Shown here piece after piece: positions 54,716 to 62,794 of a DNA stretch of 64,000 nucleotides. The notes under the pieces were generated by a model. The model did no database searches. It was not told the origin of the DNA and saw nothing but the letters and a program-made list of their open reading frames with translations. The position numbers and the translations under genes are program-made. Source of the stretch: Mycobacterium sp. 050128 (GTDB taxonomy: Bacteria > Actinomycetota > Actinomycetes > Mycobacteriales > Mycobacteriaceae); the NCBI RefSeq assembly GCF_036409155.1, contig NZ_JAZGLW010000001.1:2480001-2544000 (forward strand). The letters are read 5' to 3'. The number at the start of each line of letters is the position of its first letter. Position 1 is the stretch's first letter.

Positions 54716-55720
54716 CTATCGGGCTTCGGGCCCGTCGGGCATGTGTTCCCCCTCGGGAGTCGACTCAGGTGGTGTGCCGTCTCCAAACGGCCTACCGCCT
54801 AACTCTTCCCGGCCGTGCGGCGTGAGCCAGTTTGACAGGTCAGGACCCTTCGGCACGACTTGTGTCGGATTGATATCCGTGTGCACGATGTAGTAGTGCT
54901 GCTTGGTCTGCACGAAGTCGATGGTGTCGCCAAAGCCCGGTGTCTGGAACAGATCCCGCGCGTAGGCCCACAGCGTCGGCATCTCTGTGAGTTTCGACCG
55001 ATTGCATTTGAAGTGGCCGTGATATACGGAGTCAAATCGGGCCAGTGTGGTAAACAGCCGGATGTCTGCCTCGGTGATGGTGTCGCCTACGAGATAGCGT
55101 TGGGTCTGTAGGCGCTCAGAAAGCCAATCGAGTGCGCTGAATAATCGGTCGTAGGCTCTGTCGTATGCATCCTGTGAGCTCGCGAACCCGCATTGGTAGA
55201 CGCCGTCGTTGACCTCGGTGTAGATGCGCTGAGCGACGTCGTCGATCTCGTCGCGCCGTCGCTCGGGATAGAGCTGGGGGGCGCCCTCGCGATGGAAATG
55301 GGTCCACTGCGTCGAGAAGTCCACGGTCATTTGGGCGAAGTCGTTGGTGACCACTGCGCCCGTCGGCGCGTCCACGATCGCGGGCACCGTGACTCCCTTC
55401 GGATAGTCCGGTATGCGCTTGTTGTATGCGTCGCGTAAGAAATGGATCTTCAGCACTGGGTCGAGGCCACCTGGGTCGAGGTCGAAGGTCCAGCTGCGTG
55501 TATCGTGCGTTGGTCCGCAAAAGCCAATAGACAGAACCTTTTCCAGGCCGAGCAGTCGTCGCACAATGATCGTGCGGTTGGCCCACGGACAGGCCCGCGC
55601 GACGATCAGGCGGTAGCGGCCTGGTTCGACGGGATAGCCGTCGCGGCCGTCAGCGGTGATGCGGCTGCTGATGTAGTTGGTGTCGCGATTGAATTCGCCG
55701 GCCGCGGCGACATAGCTCAT
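54716..55720 (-). CDS. Glutathionyl-hydroquinone reductase-like protein (Xi-class GST)
   Basis: A 334-residue protein of the YqjG/ECM4 family. The catalytic Cys is in ARACPWANRTII (about residue 44), in the thioredoxin-like domain. The C-terminal helical domain carries YLVGDTITEADIRLFTTLAR and the FKCNRSKL segment typical of the class. These enzymes reduce glutathionyl-(hydro)quinones; since mycobacteria use mycothiol, a mycothiolyl or other conjugate is the likely substrate (inference). The ATG at 55720 is preceded by AAGGA at about 10 bp. The 232 bp upstream (55721-55952) shows no gene. The 170 bp downstream, after the subI remnant, is also featureless. Confidence 0.88.
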   Translation of the reverse strand: MSYVAAAGEFNRDTNYISSRITADGRDGYPVEPGRYRLIVARACPWANRTIIVRRLLGLEKVLSIGFCGPTHDTRSWTFDLDPGGLDPVLKIHFLRDAYNKRIPDYPKGVTVPAIVDAPTGAVVTNDFAQMTVDFSTQWTHFHREGAPQLYPERRRDEIDDVAQRIYTEVNDGVYQCGFASSQDAYDRAYDRLFSALDWLSERLQTQRYLVGDTITEADIRLFTTLARFDSVYHGHFKCNRSKLTEMPTLWAYARDLFQTPGFGDTIDFVQTKQHYYIVHTDINPTQVVPKGPDLSNWLTPHGREELGGRPFGDGTPPESTPEGEHMPDGPEAR

Positions 55721-55952
55721 GGTTTACTCGTCCTTTTCAAGGGGTTACCCGATCTGGAATCGTGTGGGATTGATGTGGCCGTAGGTTTAGACGAGGGGTG
55801 CCGGTCAGGGTTTCGACCTGCAATCGGTTAGCCACCTCCGGCGTCCAAAGAGCGTCTTCGACCGATTGGGTATTAATGCCCATCAACACATCTCACGTTT
55901 TTACCTAGAACATTGGTGTAGCTCGCATGCGCTGCGCTCCACGTCGGATCGA

Positions 55953-57401
55953 TCAGTCACCACCGCGTGGGATGAGCAAGTCCTGCCACGCGCGCGGCCG
56001 CCCGTCCCGAGCGAGATCGGTCTGCGTGTACTGCTTACCGTCGGGCCCGGTGTACGTGCCGGTTGCGGGGTCATACTGGGCGACCGCGATGGGTGGCGGT
56101 GCGGGGGGACCGGCTGGTGGCGGCGTCCCCGGCGGCTGCTGGGGTACCGACTGGCCGGACAGCGTGGCATTCGGGTCGCCCTTCCAGTTGTAGCCGTCGT
56201 TGAGAGGCACATAGTCCTCGTCGCTCTCGCACAACTTGACGGTGGGTGCACGCTTGCCTGGGCGTGTGATGCATGGGGCGTTACGCGCACCGCGCACGTC
56301 CAACGCCGAGTCTTGCGGCACCCGGCAGTACATGTCGCCCGCCGGCCGTTCGGGATAGTCCACTTCGCTGGGCGAGCGTACCTGTTGAGCGGGGAGGAAA
56401 CCGGTGGTGCACGGCGGAGGGAGGTTGGCGTTGAGGTTGAACGACAGGAACAGTCCCTTGTAGTCCTGCTTGGTATCGCGGTTGGCGAGTTGGGCCGCCT
56501 GGAGCATTTCGATGTCCTTGGGGAACAGGACAAGGATCTGTTCGAGACTGGGTTGGTAGGTGACTGCCACCTGTTCGAGGTTGACGAGGTTGGCCAGGAC
56601 CACGGGCAGCGTGGGTTTGAGCCGGTCAATCAGCTGGCGTGCTTCGGTTGTTGCGGCAGGCCCTCTGTCCAGCACGCCTTTCAGCGCGGGATCCTGTTCT
56701 TGCAGTTGGCGGGTGACCTCAGCGACGTTGGCCGCCCAGGCCCGGATCGAGTCCGAGGAGTTGATCTGACTGTCCAGCACGGGCTTGGATTGATCGATCA
56801 CGGTGGTCAGCGAGTCGAGGTTTGCGCGCGCATCGGCGGCAAGGGTAGTTGCCCCCTTGACGATGCGCGCCAGTTCTGGCCCTAATCCTCCTATCGCCGT
56901 GTAGGACTCGTCGATCACAGTCTTGAGATCGCCGTGGGGGATGGCTTGCAGTCCGGCGTTGGTCTGAGCCAGCAGGGTGTTGATATCGGGGGGCAGCGTT
57001 GCGTGGTCGGCAGGTATGACGTCACCGTCCTTGAGCTTGGGGCCGTCGCCGGAGCGGGGGACGAGCTCGATGAACAACTCGCCGACAGCTGTCTGACTGT
57101 GCACATTGGCGTCGACGTTGGCGGGAATCTTGGTGTCAGACTTCAATGACAGCACCGCGTCGACTCCGCCGCCGTTGAGCCGAACGTCCTCAACGCGGCC
57201 GACTTCAACCCCGCGGTAGGTGACGTTGCCGTCTTTGTACAGCCCCCCAGACGATGGCAGGTTCACCGTCACCTGGTAGTGGCCGATTCCGAACAGCGCC
57301 TTGGGCAGGTCGAGGTATCCGATGGCCATCGTGCCTCCGGCGACGACTGCGACGACGGAGAAGACCGACAGTTGGCGTCTGACCAGCTTGCTGAGATACA
57401 C
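55953..57401 (-). CDS. mceF: Mce family protein MceF
   Basis: A 482-residue Mce protein, sixth of an mce operon. It has an N-terminal transmembrane anchor (LSVFSVVAVVAGGTMAIGYL). The MCE domain (about 38-115) has the MceF-type SGGLYKDGNVTYRGVEVG and GELFIELVPRSGDG. A long helical needle region follows (about 140-310), then a C-terminal domain with paired Cys and a Pro-rich tail (QQPPGTPPPAGPPAPPP). Mce proteins form an envelope channel for lipid or sterol uptake, powered by Mkl. The start lies 2 bp after mceE. Because the operon's first genes are missing, it probably no longer works alone. Confidence 0.9.
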   Translation of the reverse strand: MYLSKLVRRQLSVFSVVAVVAGGTMAIGYLDLPKALFGIGHYQVTVNLPSSGGLYKDGNVTYRGVEVGRVEDVRLNGGGVDAVLSLKSDTKIPANVDANVHSQTAVGELFIELVPRSGDGPKLKDGDVIPADHATLPPDINTLLAQTNAGLQAIPHGDLKTVIDESYTAIGGLGPELARIVKGATTLAADARANLDSLTTVIDQSKPVLDSQINSSDSIRAWAANVAEVTRQLQEQDPALKGVLDRGPAATTEARQLIDRLKPTLPVVLANLVNLEQVAVTYQPSLEQILVLFPKDIEMLQAAQLANRDTKQDYKGLFLSFNLNANLPPPCTTGFLPAQQVRSPSEVDYPERPAGDMYCRVPQDSALDVRGARNAPCITRPGKRAPTVKLCESDEDYVPLNDGYNWKGDPNATLSGQSVPQQPPGTPPPAGPPAPPPIAVAQYDPATGTYTGPDGKQYTQTDLARDGRPRAWQDLLIPRGGD

Positions 57402-57403
57402 GG

Positions 57404-58567
57404 TTACGGTCCCTGGTTGTAGCGGTAGGGCGCCAGTAGGGGGTTACCGGCGCCGTTGGGCGGCGCACTGTTGGTGCACGGACTGGGCAGCTGGCCAATG
57501 GTTCGGCCCCACTGCATCTCCAGCCATGTCAGATCGCATTCCCATCTGGTTCCGGTGAAGATGGAGCTGTCGATCCGGCTCAGCGTCAGGTCGACGACCA
57601 GACTCACGTTGGCGTAGTCGCCGCGGAACCACTTGGTCAAGGTGCATTTCGGGAACGGGAACGTGGGTATCAGGTCCAACGCATGTGTCAGCGCCGGGCC
57701 GGCGTTGGCCAGTGATTCCAGCACCGGCCCAAGGTCTTTGAGTTCCTGGACCAACGGTGCTTTGGTCTTGTTGACCGAATCGGCAGCCAGCGCGCTGAAT
57801 TTGCCCAACTGGTCGACCGCGTCGATGAGATTCTCCCGTTCTCGATTGACCACCGCCAGGGCGTCGGGGATTGTGTCAAGGCCCTTGTCGAGAACCGGCT
57901 TCTGCTCGGCGAATTGGCCCAGCAGGCGGTTGAGACTGTCGCTGGCCGCGATGATGTCGCCGGTTTGATCGTTGACCCGGGTGACGAATGTGTTCAACTG
58001 ATCCATCAGGCTGCGGAGGTCTCCCTCCCGCCCGGATAACGCGGTGCTCAGCGCGGTGGTGATGTCCTGTACCTTGGCGATACCTCCGCCATTGAGCAGC
58101 AACGAGGCGGTCGCCAGTGTCTGCTCGGTCGATGGGTAGGCCTTTCCCGATGACAGCGGTATCAGCGAGCCCTGATGAAGCCTGCCCTCAGGCGCTTCGT
58201 CGGTCGGCGGCGCCAGCTCGATGTGCAGCGATCCCAGCAATGCCGTCTGGCCCAGTGTCACTGTCGAATTGGCGGGTAGCGTGACATCGCCGTTGAGCTT
58301 CATGGTCACCAGCGCGTGCCAATCCTGGCGCTCGATTTTGGTGACTGTGCCCACCGTGACGTCACCGACGCGCACGCGTGAATTGGGCTGGATGTTGTTC
58401 ACATCAGGCATCTGCGCCTGGATGGTGTAAGCCCCGGGCCCACCGCCTTCGGTTCCGGGGAGTGGCAGGGAATTCAGCCCTCGCCACCCACAGCCTGCGA
58501 CCGCGGTGGCCGCCAGGATGCACGTCAGGACAGCGGCCGGTATCCGTCGCCAGCTGCGCATCGTCAT
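57404..58567 (-). CDS. mceE: Mce family lipoprotein MceE
   Basis: A 387-residue lipoprotein. The signal peptide ends in a lipobox (ATAVAGC), and the MCE domain (about 45-125) holds VNNIQPNSRVRVGDVTVGTV and LGSLHIELAPPTDEAP. The helical region and a Cys-containing C-terminus follow (FPKCTLTKWFRGDYANVSLV). MceE anchors the assembly in the outer leaflet of the plasma membrane. ATG 58567 overlaps the mceD stop (ATGA); in-frame sequence further upstream lies inside mceD. It is complete, unlike the start of the operon. Confidence 0.92.
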   Translation of the reverse strand: MTMRSWRRIPAAVLTCILAATAVAGCGWRGLNSLPLPGTEGGGPGAYTIQAQMPDVNNIQPNSRVRVGDVTVGTVTKIERQDWHALVTMKLNGDVTLPANSTVTLGQTALLGSLHIELAPPTDEAPEGRLHQGSLIPLSSGKAYPSTEQTLATASLLLNGGGIAKVQDITTALSTALSGREGDLRSLMDQLNTFVTRVNDQTGDIIAASDSLNRLLGQFAEQKPVLDKGLDTIPDALAVVNRERENLIDAVDQLGKFSALAADSVNKTKAPLVQELKDLGPVLESLANAGPALTHALDLIPTFPFPKCTLTKWFRGDYANVSLVVDLTLSRIDSSIFTGTRWECDLTWLEMQWGRTIGQLPSPCTNSAPPNGAGNPLLAPYRYNQGP

Positions 58568-59907
58568 GACCCCGTCCCCGCAGGCAGCATCATTCCCGCC
58601 AGCCCGGCTGCCGGGTCGGTGGTCTGCGGCGCCGGCCCGCCGACTATGGCCGCCGCATCTGTGGGTGCTGCCTGTTCGGCGGCCAACGGGGGGCCGGGTG
58701 GGGCGGGCGGCGCAGCTGGAGCCGGTTGCGGCGGAACGTAATCCGGGCGCATCCAGTCCTCGCTGTAGGAGATCTCGTTCGGGCGTGCCGTGGCGCCGAC
58801 GAACGGGTTGAAGCCAAGCGGCGGGAAGTTGTACTGGCGGTTTTTCACGATCGGCGCCAGGTACTGCACGCACAGCTTCGCCGACTGTTCGGCACCCAGG
58901 CGTGATGCCGCCTGAATGGCGCCGCACAGGAAATTGATGGGGTCGGCGAAGTTGTTGACCGCGGCGATGCCGGTGAGGCTGCCTTGTGCGGGCTGATAGA
59001 GGTTGGCGGCGTTGGCCGCCGTCGTCGGCAGGATATGCAGGAGCTGTTTGATGTCGTCCAGGCTCTCGTTCAGAGCAGTCGAAACCGATGCGAGTTTGTC
59101 GGAGGTGGTGCCCAGCGCTTCGCGGTTGTCTGCAACGAAACTGCTGACCTTGCCGACCACATCATTGAGGTCTTTGACGGCGCCGGCGACCTCGCCGGGC
59201 TCGTCCGCGAGCAGTCCGGTGACCGAAGCGAGGTTTCCGTTGAGGGTCTCGAGCAGTCCGGCGCTGTCCTTCAGCGCGGTCACCAGCGTTGCGATGTTCT
59301 TGACGCTGGTGAAGATGTCGCCGCTGTGATCGCCGAGCGCCGAAAGTGCCTGGGACAGTTTGATGACCGCGTCCCGGATCGCTGGGCCCTGACCGCGGAG
59401 ATTGTCCGCGGCGGTGTGAACCAACGCTCCCAAGGTGCTGCTGCCGCCAGGCTCGGTGGGCTGCAACGCCTGGGTGAGGCGTTCAAGCTGAACGCGGACG
59501 TCGTCCCATTCCACCGGAACCGCGGTGCGCTCCTGGGGGATGACCGCGTCGTTCTGCAGGGTGGCGCCGCCGGTGTAGGGCGGGGTGAGTTGGACGGCAC
59601 GTGCGGTCACCAACGTCGGCGATACGATCACGGCCTTGGCGTCGGCGGGAACCGCGTACTCGCTGTCCAGCCAGAAGCTGATTTTCACCCGGGTGGGTTC
59701 TGGCTCGATCTTGTCGATCTTGCCGACGTTGACACCACGGATGCGGACATCGTCACCGGGGAAGATGCCGTTGCTGTTGTCGAAATAGGCAACGACATGC
59801 GTGCGATTCGAAGCTCGAATGAATTGCACGACAACGTATCCCCCGACCACGACGAGGACGACCAGCGCCGCCGTCAGCGCTGCCTTGACTCTGCGGTTAT
59901 TGATCAT
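58564..59907 (-). CDS. mceD: Mce family protein MceD
   Basis: A 447-residue Mce protein. An N-terminal transmembrane helix (ALTAALVVLVVVGGYVVVQF) is followed by the MCE domain (NGIFPGDDVRIRGVNVGKID; VTARAVQLTPPYTGG), a long helical region, and a Pro/Ala-rich C-terminal tail (about 385-447, PQPAPAAPPAPPGPP). The order mceC-mceD-mceE-mceF on the minus strand is the canonical one. ATG 59907 overlaps the mceC stop by 11 bp. The protein appears intact. Confidence 0.92.
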   Translation of the reverse strand: MINNRRVKAALTAALVVLVVVGGYVVVQFIRASNRTHVVAYFDNSNGIFPGDDVRIRGVNVGKIDKIEPEPTRVKISFWLDSEYAVPADAKAVIVSPTLVTARAVQLTPPYTGGATLQNDAVIPQERTAVPVEWDDVRVQLERLTQALQPTEPGGSSTLGALVHTAADNLRGQGPAIRDAVIKLSQALSALGDHSGDIFTSVKNIATLVTALKDSAGLLETLNGNLASVTGLLADEPGEVAGAVKDLNDVVGKVSSFVADNREALGTTSDKLASVSTALNESLDDIKQLLHILPTTAANAANLYQPAQGSLTGIAAVNNFADPINFLCGAIQAASRLGAEQSAKLCVQYLAPIVKNRQYNFPPLGFNPFVGATARPNEISYSEDWMRPDYVPPQPAPAAPPAPPGPPLAAEQAAPTDAAAIVGGPAPQTTDPAAGLAGMMLPAGTGS

Positions 59908-60538
59908 TGCCCGCCTCACTGGAGGCCGTCGGTTCGCCGGGTGCGGGTACGAACACCGGGCTTGGCGTCGGCGGCGTTGATGCGTTGGGATCGGGTACCT
60001 GCTTCGCCGGTGGACCGGGAGGTGGACCGCCAGGCGCAGGCGCGGGTGACGGCTCCCGGTAGGGATAGCAGCCGGGACCAGGTAGCGCAATTGCGGGCGG
60101 ACCACATGCCTGGTCGCCGGGGTTTCCGGTGATCGCGTCGGGCAGCGTCATCCGCGGTTCGCCAGCCTGCCCGGTGCGCGGGTAGGGCGCCGGAAGAGCC
60201 GGGGTTCCCGGCTGACCCGTCTGCGGGTCGGTGCGTTGCGACGGCAGCAGGACGTTGGGGTCCAACCCGAGGTCGGAGAATGCGGAGTCGACAAATGGCT
60301 GAATGAATTGGCCTGGAATGAGATTGGCGATGTAGGCCTTGAAGAAGGGCCCCCCGGACAACACCTCGCCGAAACTCATCGCATAGGAGTTCAGTCCCTT
60401 GATCGACTGCTGGATCTCAGCTTTTCGGTTGTCCAGCGTCGCCAGTACGCCGTTGAGTTTGTCCAACGCGGGTTTGAGGGTCGCCCCCTCTCCCACCACA
60501 TCCTCAGCACAAGTGACGAGAAACCCCTCCACCGTCAT
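59897..60538 (-). pseudogene. mceC: mceC, 5'-truncated
   Basis: Only the C-terminal part of MceC remains: similarity begins around LKPALDKLNGVLATLDNRKA (near 60,480) and continues through MSFGEVLSGGPFFKAYIANL and the Pro-rich tail. The transmembrane anchor and the whole MCE domain are absent. The nearest in-frame ATG (60538) would add about 15 unrelated residues (MTVEGFLVTCAEDVVGEG). mceA, mceB and the two yrbE permease genes that should precede it are not in the window upstream. The break point at about 60,490-60,540 adjoins a truncated mycolyltransferase gene facing the other way. Confidence 0.8.
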
Positions 60539-60566
60539 CACCTGACGAGACGTCCAACACCAGGCC

Positions 60567-60875
60567 ATGTGGGGGGCCGCGCAGTTAGGTCGTTGGAAGT
60601 GGCATGACCCTGACGTGCACGTACCGCTGCTTGTCGACAATGACACCCGGTTGTGGGTCTACAGCCCATCCACTCTGACATGCAGTGATCCGGCGGCGAT
60701 GATCGGCCATTGCGATCAGGCGCAGGGCTCGAATCGATCCTTTTATAACCACTACCGCAGCGCAGGCGGACGCAACGGGCACTTTGACATTGCCCAGGGT
60801 GGGCAACACGACTGGAACAGCTGGGCTCCCCAGCTGGCAGCCATGGCCCCCGACATGACCGCTACCATCCGATGA
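60567..60875 (+). pseudogene. Mycolyltransferase/Ag85-like esterase, 3' fragment
   Basis: About 100 residues matching the C-terminal third of Ag85-family esterases: MWGAAQLGRWKWHDPDVHVP aligns with the conserved MWG...W..NDP segment, and GGRNGHFDIAQGGQHDWNSW contains the catalytic His. The nucleophilic Ser and acidic residue, the signal peptide and the first two thirds are missing. The stop overlaps the ATG of the next gene (ATGA). The 5' end abuts the mceC break point, so one recombination event may have removed both gene fronts. Confidence 0.75.
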
Positions 60876-61231
60876 CCATCGATCGCAACCGGGCGGCCCA
60901 AGTACTCCGGCGCGGACGAACTCCGGCCGCCACTACCGCAGGTGCGCTCGCCACGATTCTCACATGCGCGGCGCCGTCTACGGCACGCGCCGACACCGAT
61001 AATCCGTGTTCGTTGGCGGCGACGTTCTTGTGCCAGTTCATACCAATCGTTCCGGAACTGGAGGACGACGTGGATCTGACTCAGGAAGAGCCACATATGC
61101 CGGTGGTCGTCCCCGGATCGGCGACACCATCGGCATCGCCGATGTGGCTCACGGGTGAGCACACAAGGCAACTGGTGGTAAGGCGGTTGAGGATAGGCGC
61201 CATGCACGAAGGGATGTCCGGTGGGTATTGA
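60872..61231 (+). CDS. Small secreted hypothetical protein
   Basis: A 119-residue protein with an export signal (basic start MTIDRNRAAQVLRRGRTP, hydrophobic core AGALATILTCAAP, cleavage near ARA-DTDN) and a short mature part with Cys in NPCSLAATFLCQF and an acidic stretch ELEDDVDLTQEEP. Small proteins of this type follow Ag85-like genes in other mycobacteria. The last 25 or so residues (from HTRQLVVRRL) read into the mkl leader and may not be native, so the 3' end could also be rearranged. Its ATG overlaps the truncated mycolyltransferase stop. Function unknown. Confidence 0.55.
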   Translation: MTIDRNRAAQVLRRGRTPAATTAGALATILTCAAPSTARADTDNPCSLAATFLCQFIPIVPELEDDVDLTQEEPHMPVVVPGSATPSASPMWLTGEHTRQLVVRRLRIGAMHEGMSGGY

Positions 61232-61667
61232 TGTTTCGGTTGAGGGGTTGACGAAGTCGTTTGGGGCCCAGCGAATTTGGGAAGACGTCACGATGGAGAT
61301 CCCCGCCGGTGAGGTCAGCGTCCTGCTGGGCTCGGGTACCGGTAAATCGGTGTACTTGAAGTCTTTGATCGGTCTGCTGCGCCCCGAGCGCGGCAAGATC
61401 ATCGTCGACGGCACCAACATCATCGAGTGCTCGGCCAAGGAGCTCTACGACATCCGCACACTGTTCGGCGTCATGTTCCAGGACGGCGCGCTGTTCGGTT
61501 CGATGAGCCTGTATGACAACACCGCGTTCCCGTTGCGTGAGCACACCAAGAAGAAGGAAAGCGAGCTCCGCAACATCGTCATGGAGGAGCATGAACCACC
61601 AGGATCCTTCCCAACCCGGGGAACTCGATGTCGATCAGATATCTCGAGCCATGGACGCTCGACTTAA
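61221..61667 (+). pseudogene. mkl: mkl/mceG (Mce-system ABC ATPase), truncated and with damaged Walker A
   Basis: The first 120 residues match Mkl (Rv0655), the ATPase that energises Mce systems: VEGLTKSFGAQRIWEDVTME, FGVMFQDGALFGSMSLYDNT (Q-loop) and PLREHTKKKESELRNIVMEE. Walker A reads LLGSGTGKS, one residue shorter than the expected LLGPSGTGKS. After NIVMEE similarity stops and about 25 unrelated residues precede the stop, so signature, Walker B, H-loop and the C-terminal regulatory domain are gone. It is a second copy relative to the essential genomic mkl, presumably carried with the nearby mce operon. Confidence 0.8.
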
Positions 61668-61825
61668 TGCGTGATCCGTCGACGGTGCGGAATGGAGGAA
61701 CCGATGGTCGGTTAGGCATGTGCCGACCCCTGGCGAGAACGTTGCGGTCACTGAATCATTCATCACCTCGTCGACCGCGCGGGTCGCGACCATGGGGTCA
61801 GCGCTTGGTCTGTTGTTGGACTTGC

Positions 61826-61837
61826 ACTTTCGAAAGT
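61826..61837. promoter_or_regulatory. Perfect 12 bp palindrome before the SDR gene
   Basis: ACTTTCGAAAGT is fully palindromic, and a third half-site GGAAAGT follows at 61841-61847, just before the ATG at 61851. The arrangement suggests an operator overlapping the promoter or ribosome site of the SDR gene. No regulator gene is adjacent. Confidence 0.4.
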
Positions 61838-61850
61838 ATGGGAAAGTATT

Positions 61851-62603
61851 ATGCCGAAATTCTCCGAGAAGACTGTGATCATCACGGGTGGCGCCGCGGG
61901 CATCGGTCTCGCCGCTGCTAAACTATACGCCGCCCAGGGGGCCAACGTTCTTATCACCGGCCGCCGACAGGACAGACTCGACGACATCGCACGCGATGAC
62001 CGAGCCATCGTGGGGCTCGTCGCCGATGCTGGCGATGCTGACGACGTTTATCGGACCATCGATTTCGCGATGGCGCGGTGGGGGCGCCTAGACGTCATCG
62101 TGAACAACGCCGGAGCGGGCGTCCTCGCCGCGCTCGCCGACGTTTCGATCGAAGCAATATTCAACACATTCCGAATCAACGTGATCGGCCCTACTCTCAT
62201 GGCTAAGGCGGCCCTTCCGCATCTGGCCCGATCACACGGCAGCATCATCAATGTGTCCAGTACATACGGGTCGAAACCTGCTGCTGGCTTGTCTCACTAT
62301 GCGGCAAGTAAAGCCGCGGTCGAGCATCTCACGCGCTGCTGGGCGCTTGAACTGGCCTCCACAGGCATCCGGGTGAATGCGATCGCATCGGGGCCTGTCG
62401 AAACGGCATTTCTAAAGGAAAGGATGGGACTCAGCGAGGACGCGATAAAGGAAGTCAAAGCCCTGGAGACGGCAACCATTCCGCTGGGGCGGCGCGGCGT
62501 CCCCGACGACGTCGCAGCCTGGATCATCAAGCTGACCGATCCCGGTTCGGACTGGGTCACCGGTCAAGTTCTCGCCGTGGACGGCGGCCTCGCCGTCACA
62601 TAG
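61851..62603 (+). CDS. Short-chain dehydrogenase/reductase (SDR)
   Basis: A 250-residue classical SDR. The NAD(P) motif is VIITGGAAGIGLAAAKLYAA (TGxxxGIG), NAG is in VNNAGAGVLA, the catalytic Ser is in INVSSTYGS, Tyr/Lys are in HYAASKAAVEHL, and the C-terminal part is GQVLAVDGGLAV. Arg in TGRRQDRLDD after strand 2 favours NADP. It oxidises or reduces a small alcohol or ketone; the substrate is unknown. It is intact in a region of broken genes, separated by 183 bp from the mkl fragment. Confidence 0.92.
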   Translation: MPKFSEKTVIITGGAAGIGLAAAKLYAAQGANVLITGRRQDRLDDIARDDRAIVGLVADAGDADDVYRTIDFAMARWGRLDVIVNNAGAGVLAALADVSIEAIFNTFRINVIGPTLMAKAALPHLARSHGSIINVSSTYGSKPAAGLSHYAASKAAVEHLTRCWALELASTGIRVNAIASGPVETAFLKERMGLSEDAIKEVKALETATIPLGRRGVPDDVAAWIIKLTDPGSDWVTGQVLAVDGGLAVT

Positions 62604-62663
62604 CTCCTCGTCACGGCTCCTTTTCGTACTCCACTATTGATTAAACCTTTGCACCCGAGTCCT

Positions 62664-62787
62664 ATGACCGCGGCCCTGGCACGGCGAGTCGGTCGCGCTC
62701 GCTTCGAACAGCACAACACCTTCGAAGACTTCGACTTCACCCTCAGCCCCAAGCTGCCCGCCGCGATGCTCGATCTCCGCTGGGAGC
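62664..62787 (+). mobile_element. IS21-family istB remnant
   Basis: About 40 residues (RARFEQHNTFEDFDFTLSPK and the LPAAML that follows) match the N-terminal part of IS21 IstB helper ATPases, whose conserved pattern is a basic helix then FEDFDF..nPki....l.dL. No Walker motifs, istA or inverted repeats remain. The fragment ends where the crotonase gene's 3' end begins. It shows that an insertion sequence once lay in this rearranged region. Confidence 0.55.
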
Positions 62788-62794
62788 TTACAGG

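Noticed and set aside
61593..61676. A 27-codon frame with a GGAGG site after the mkl fragment
   Set aside because: Good ribosome site, but the peptide has no recognisable similarity and sits in rearranged DNA; it could be the cut-off start of a lost gene, but I cannot support a call.
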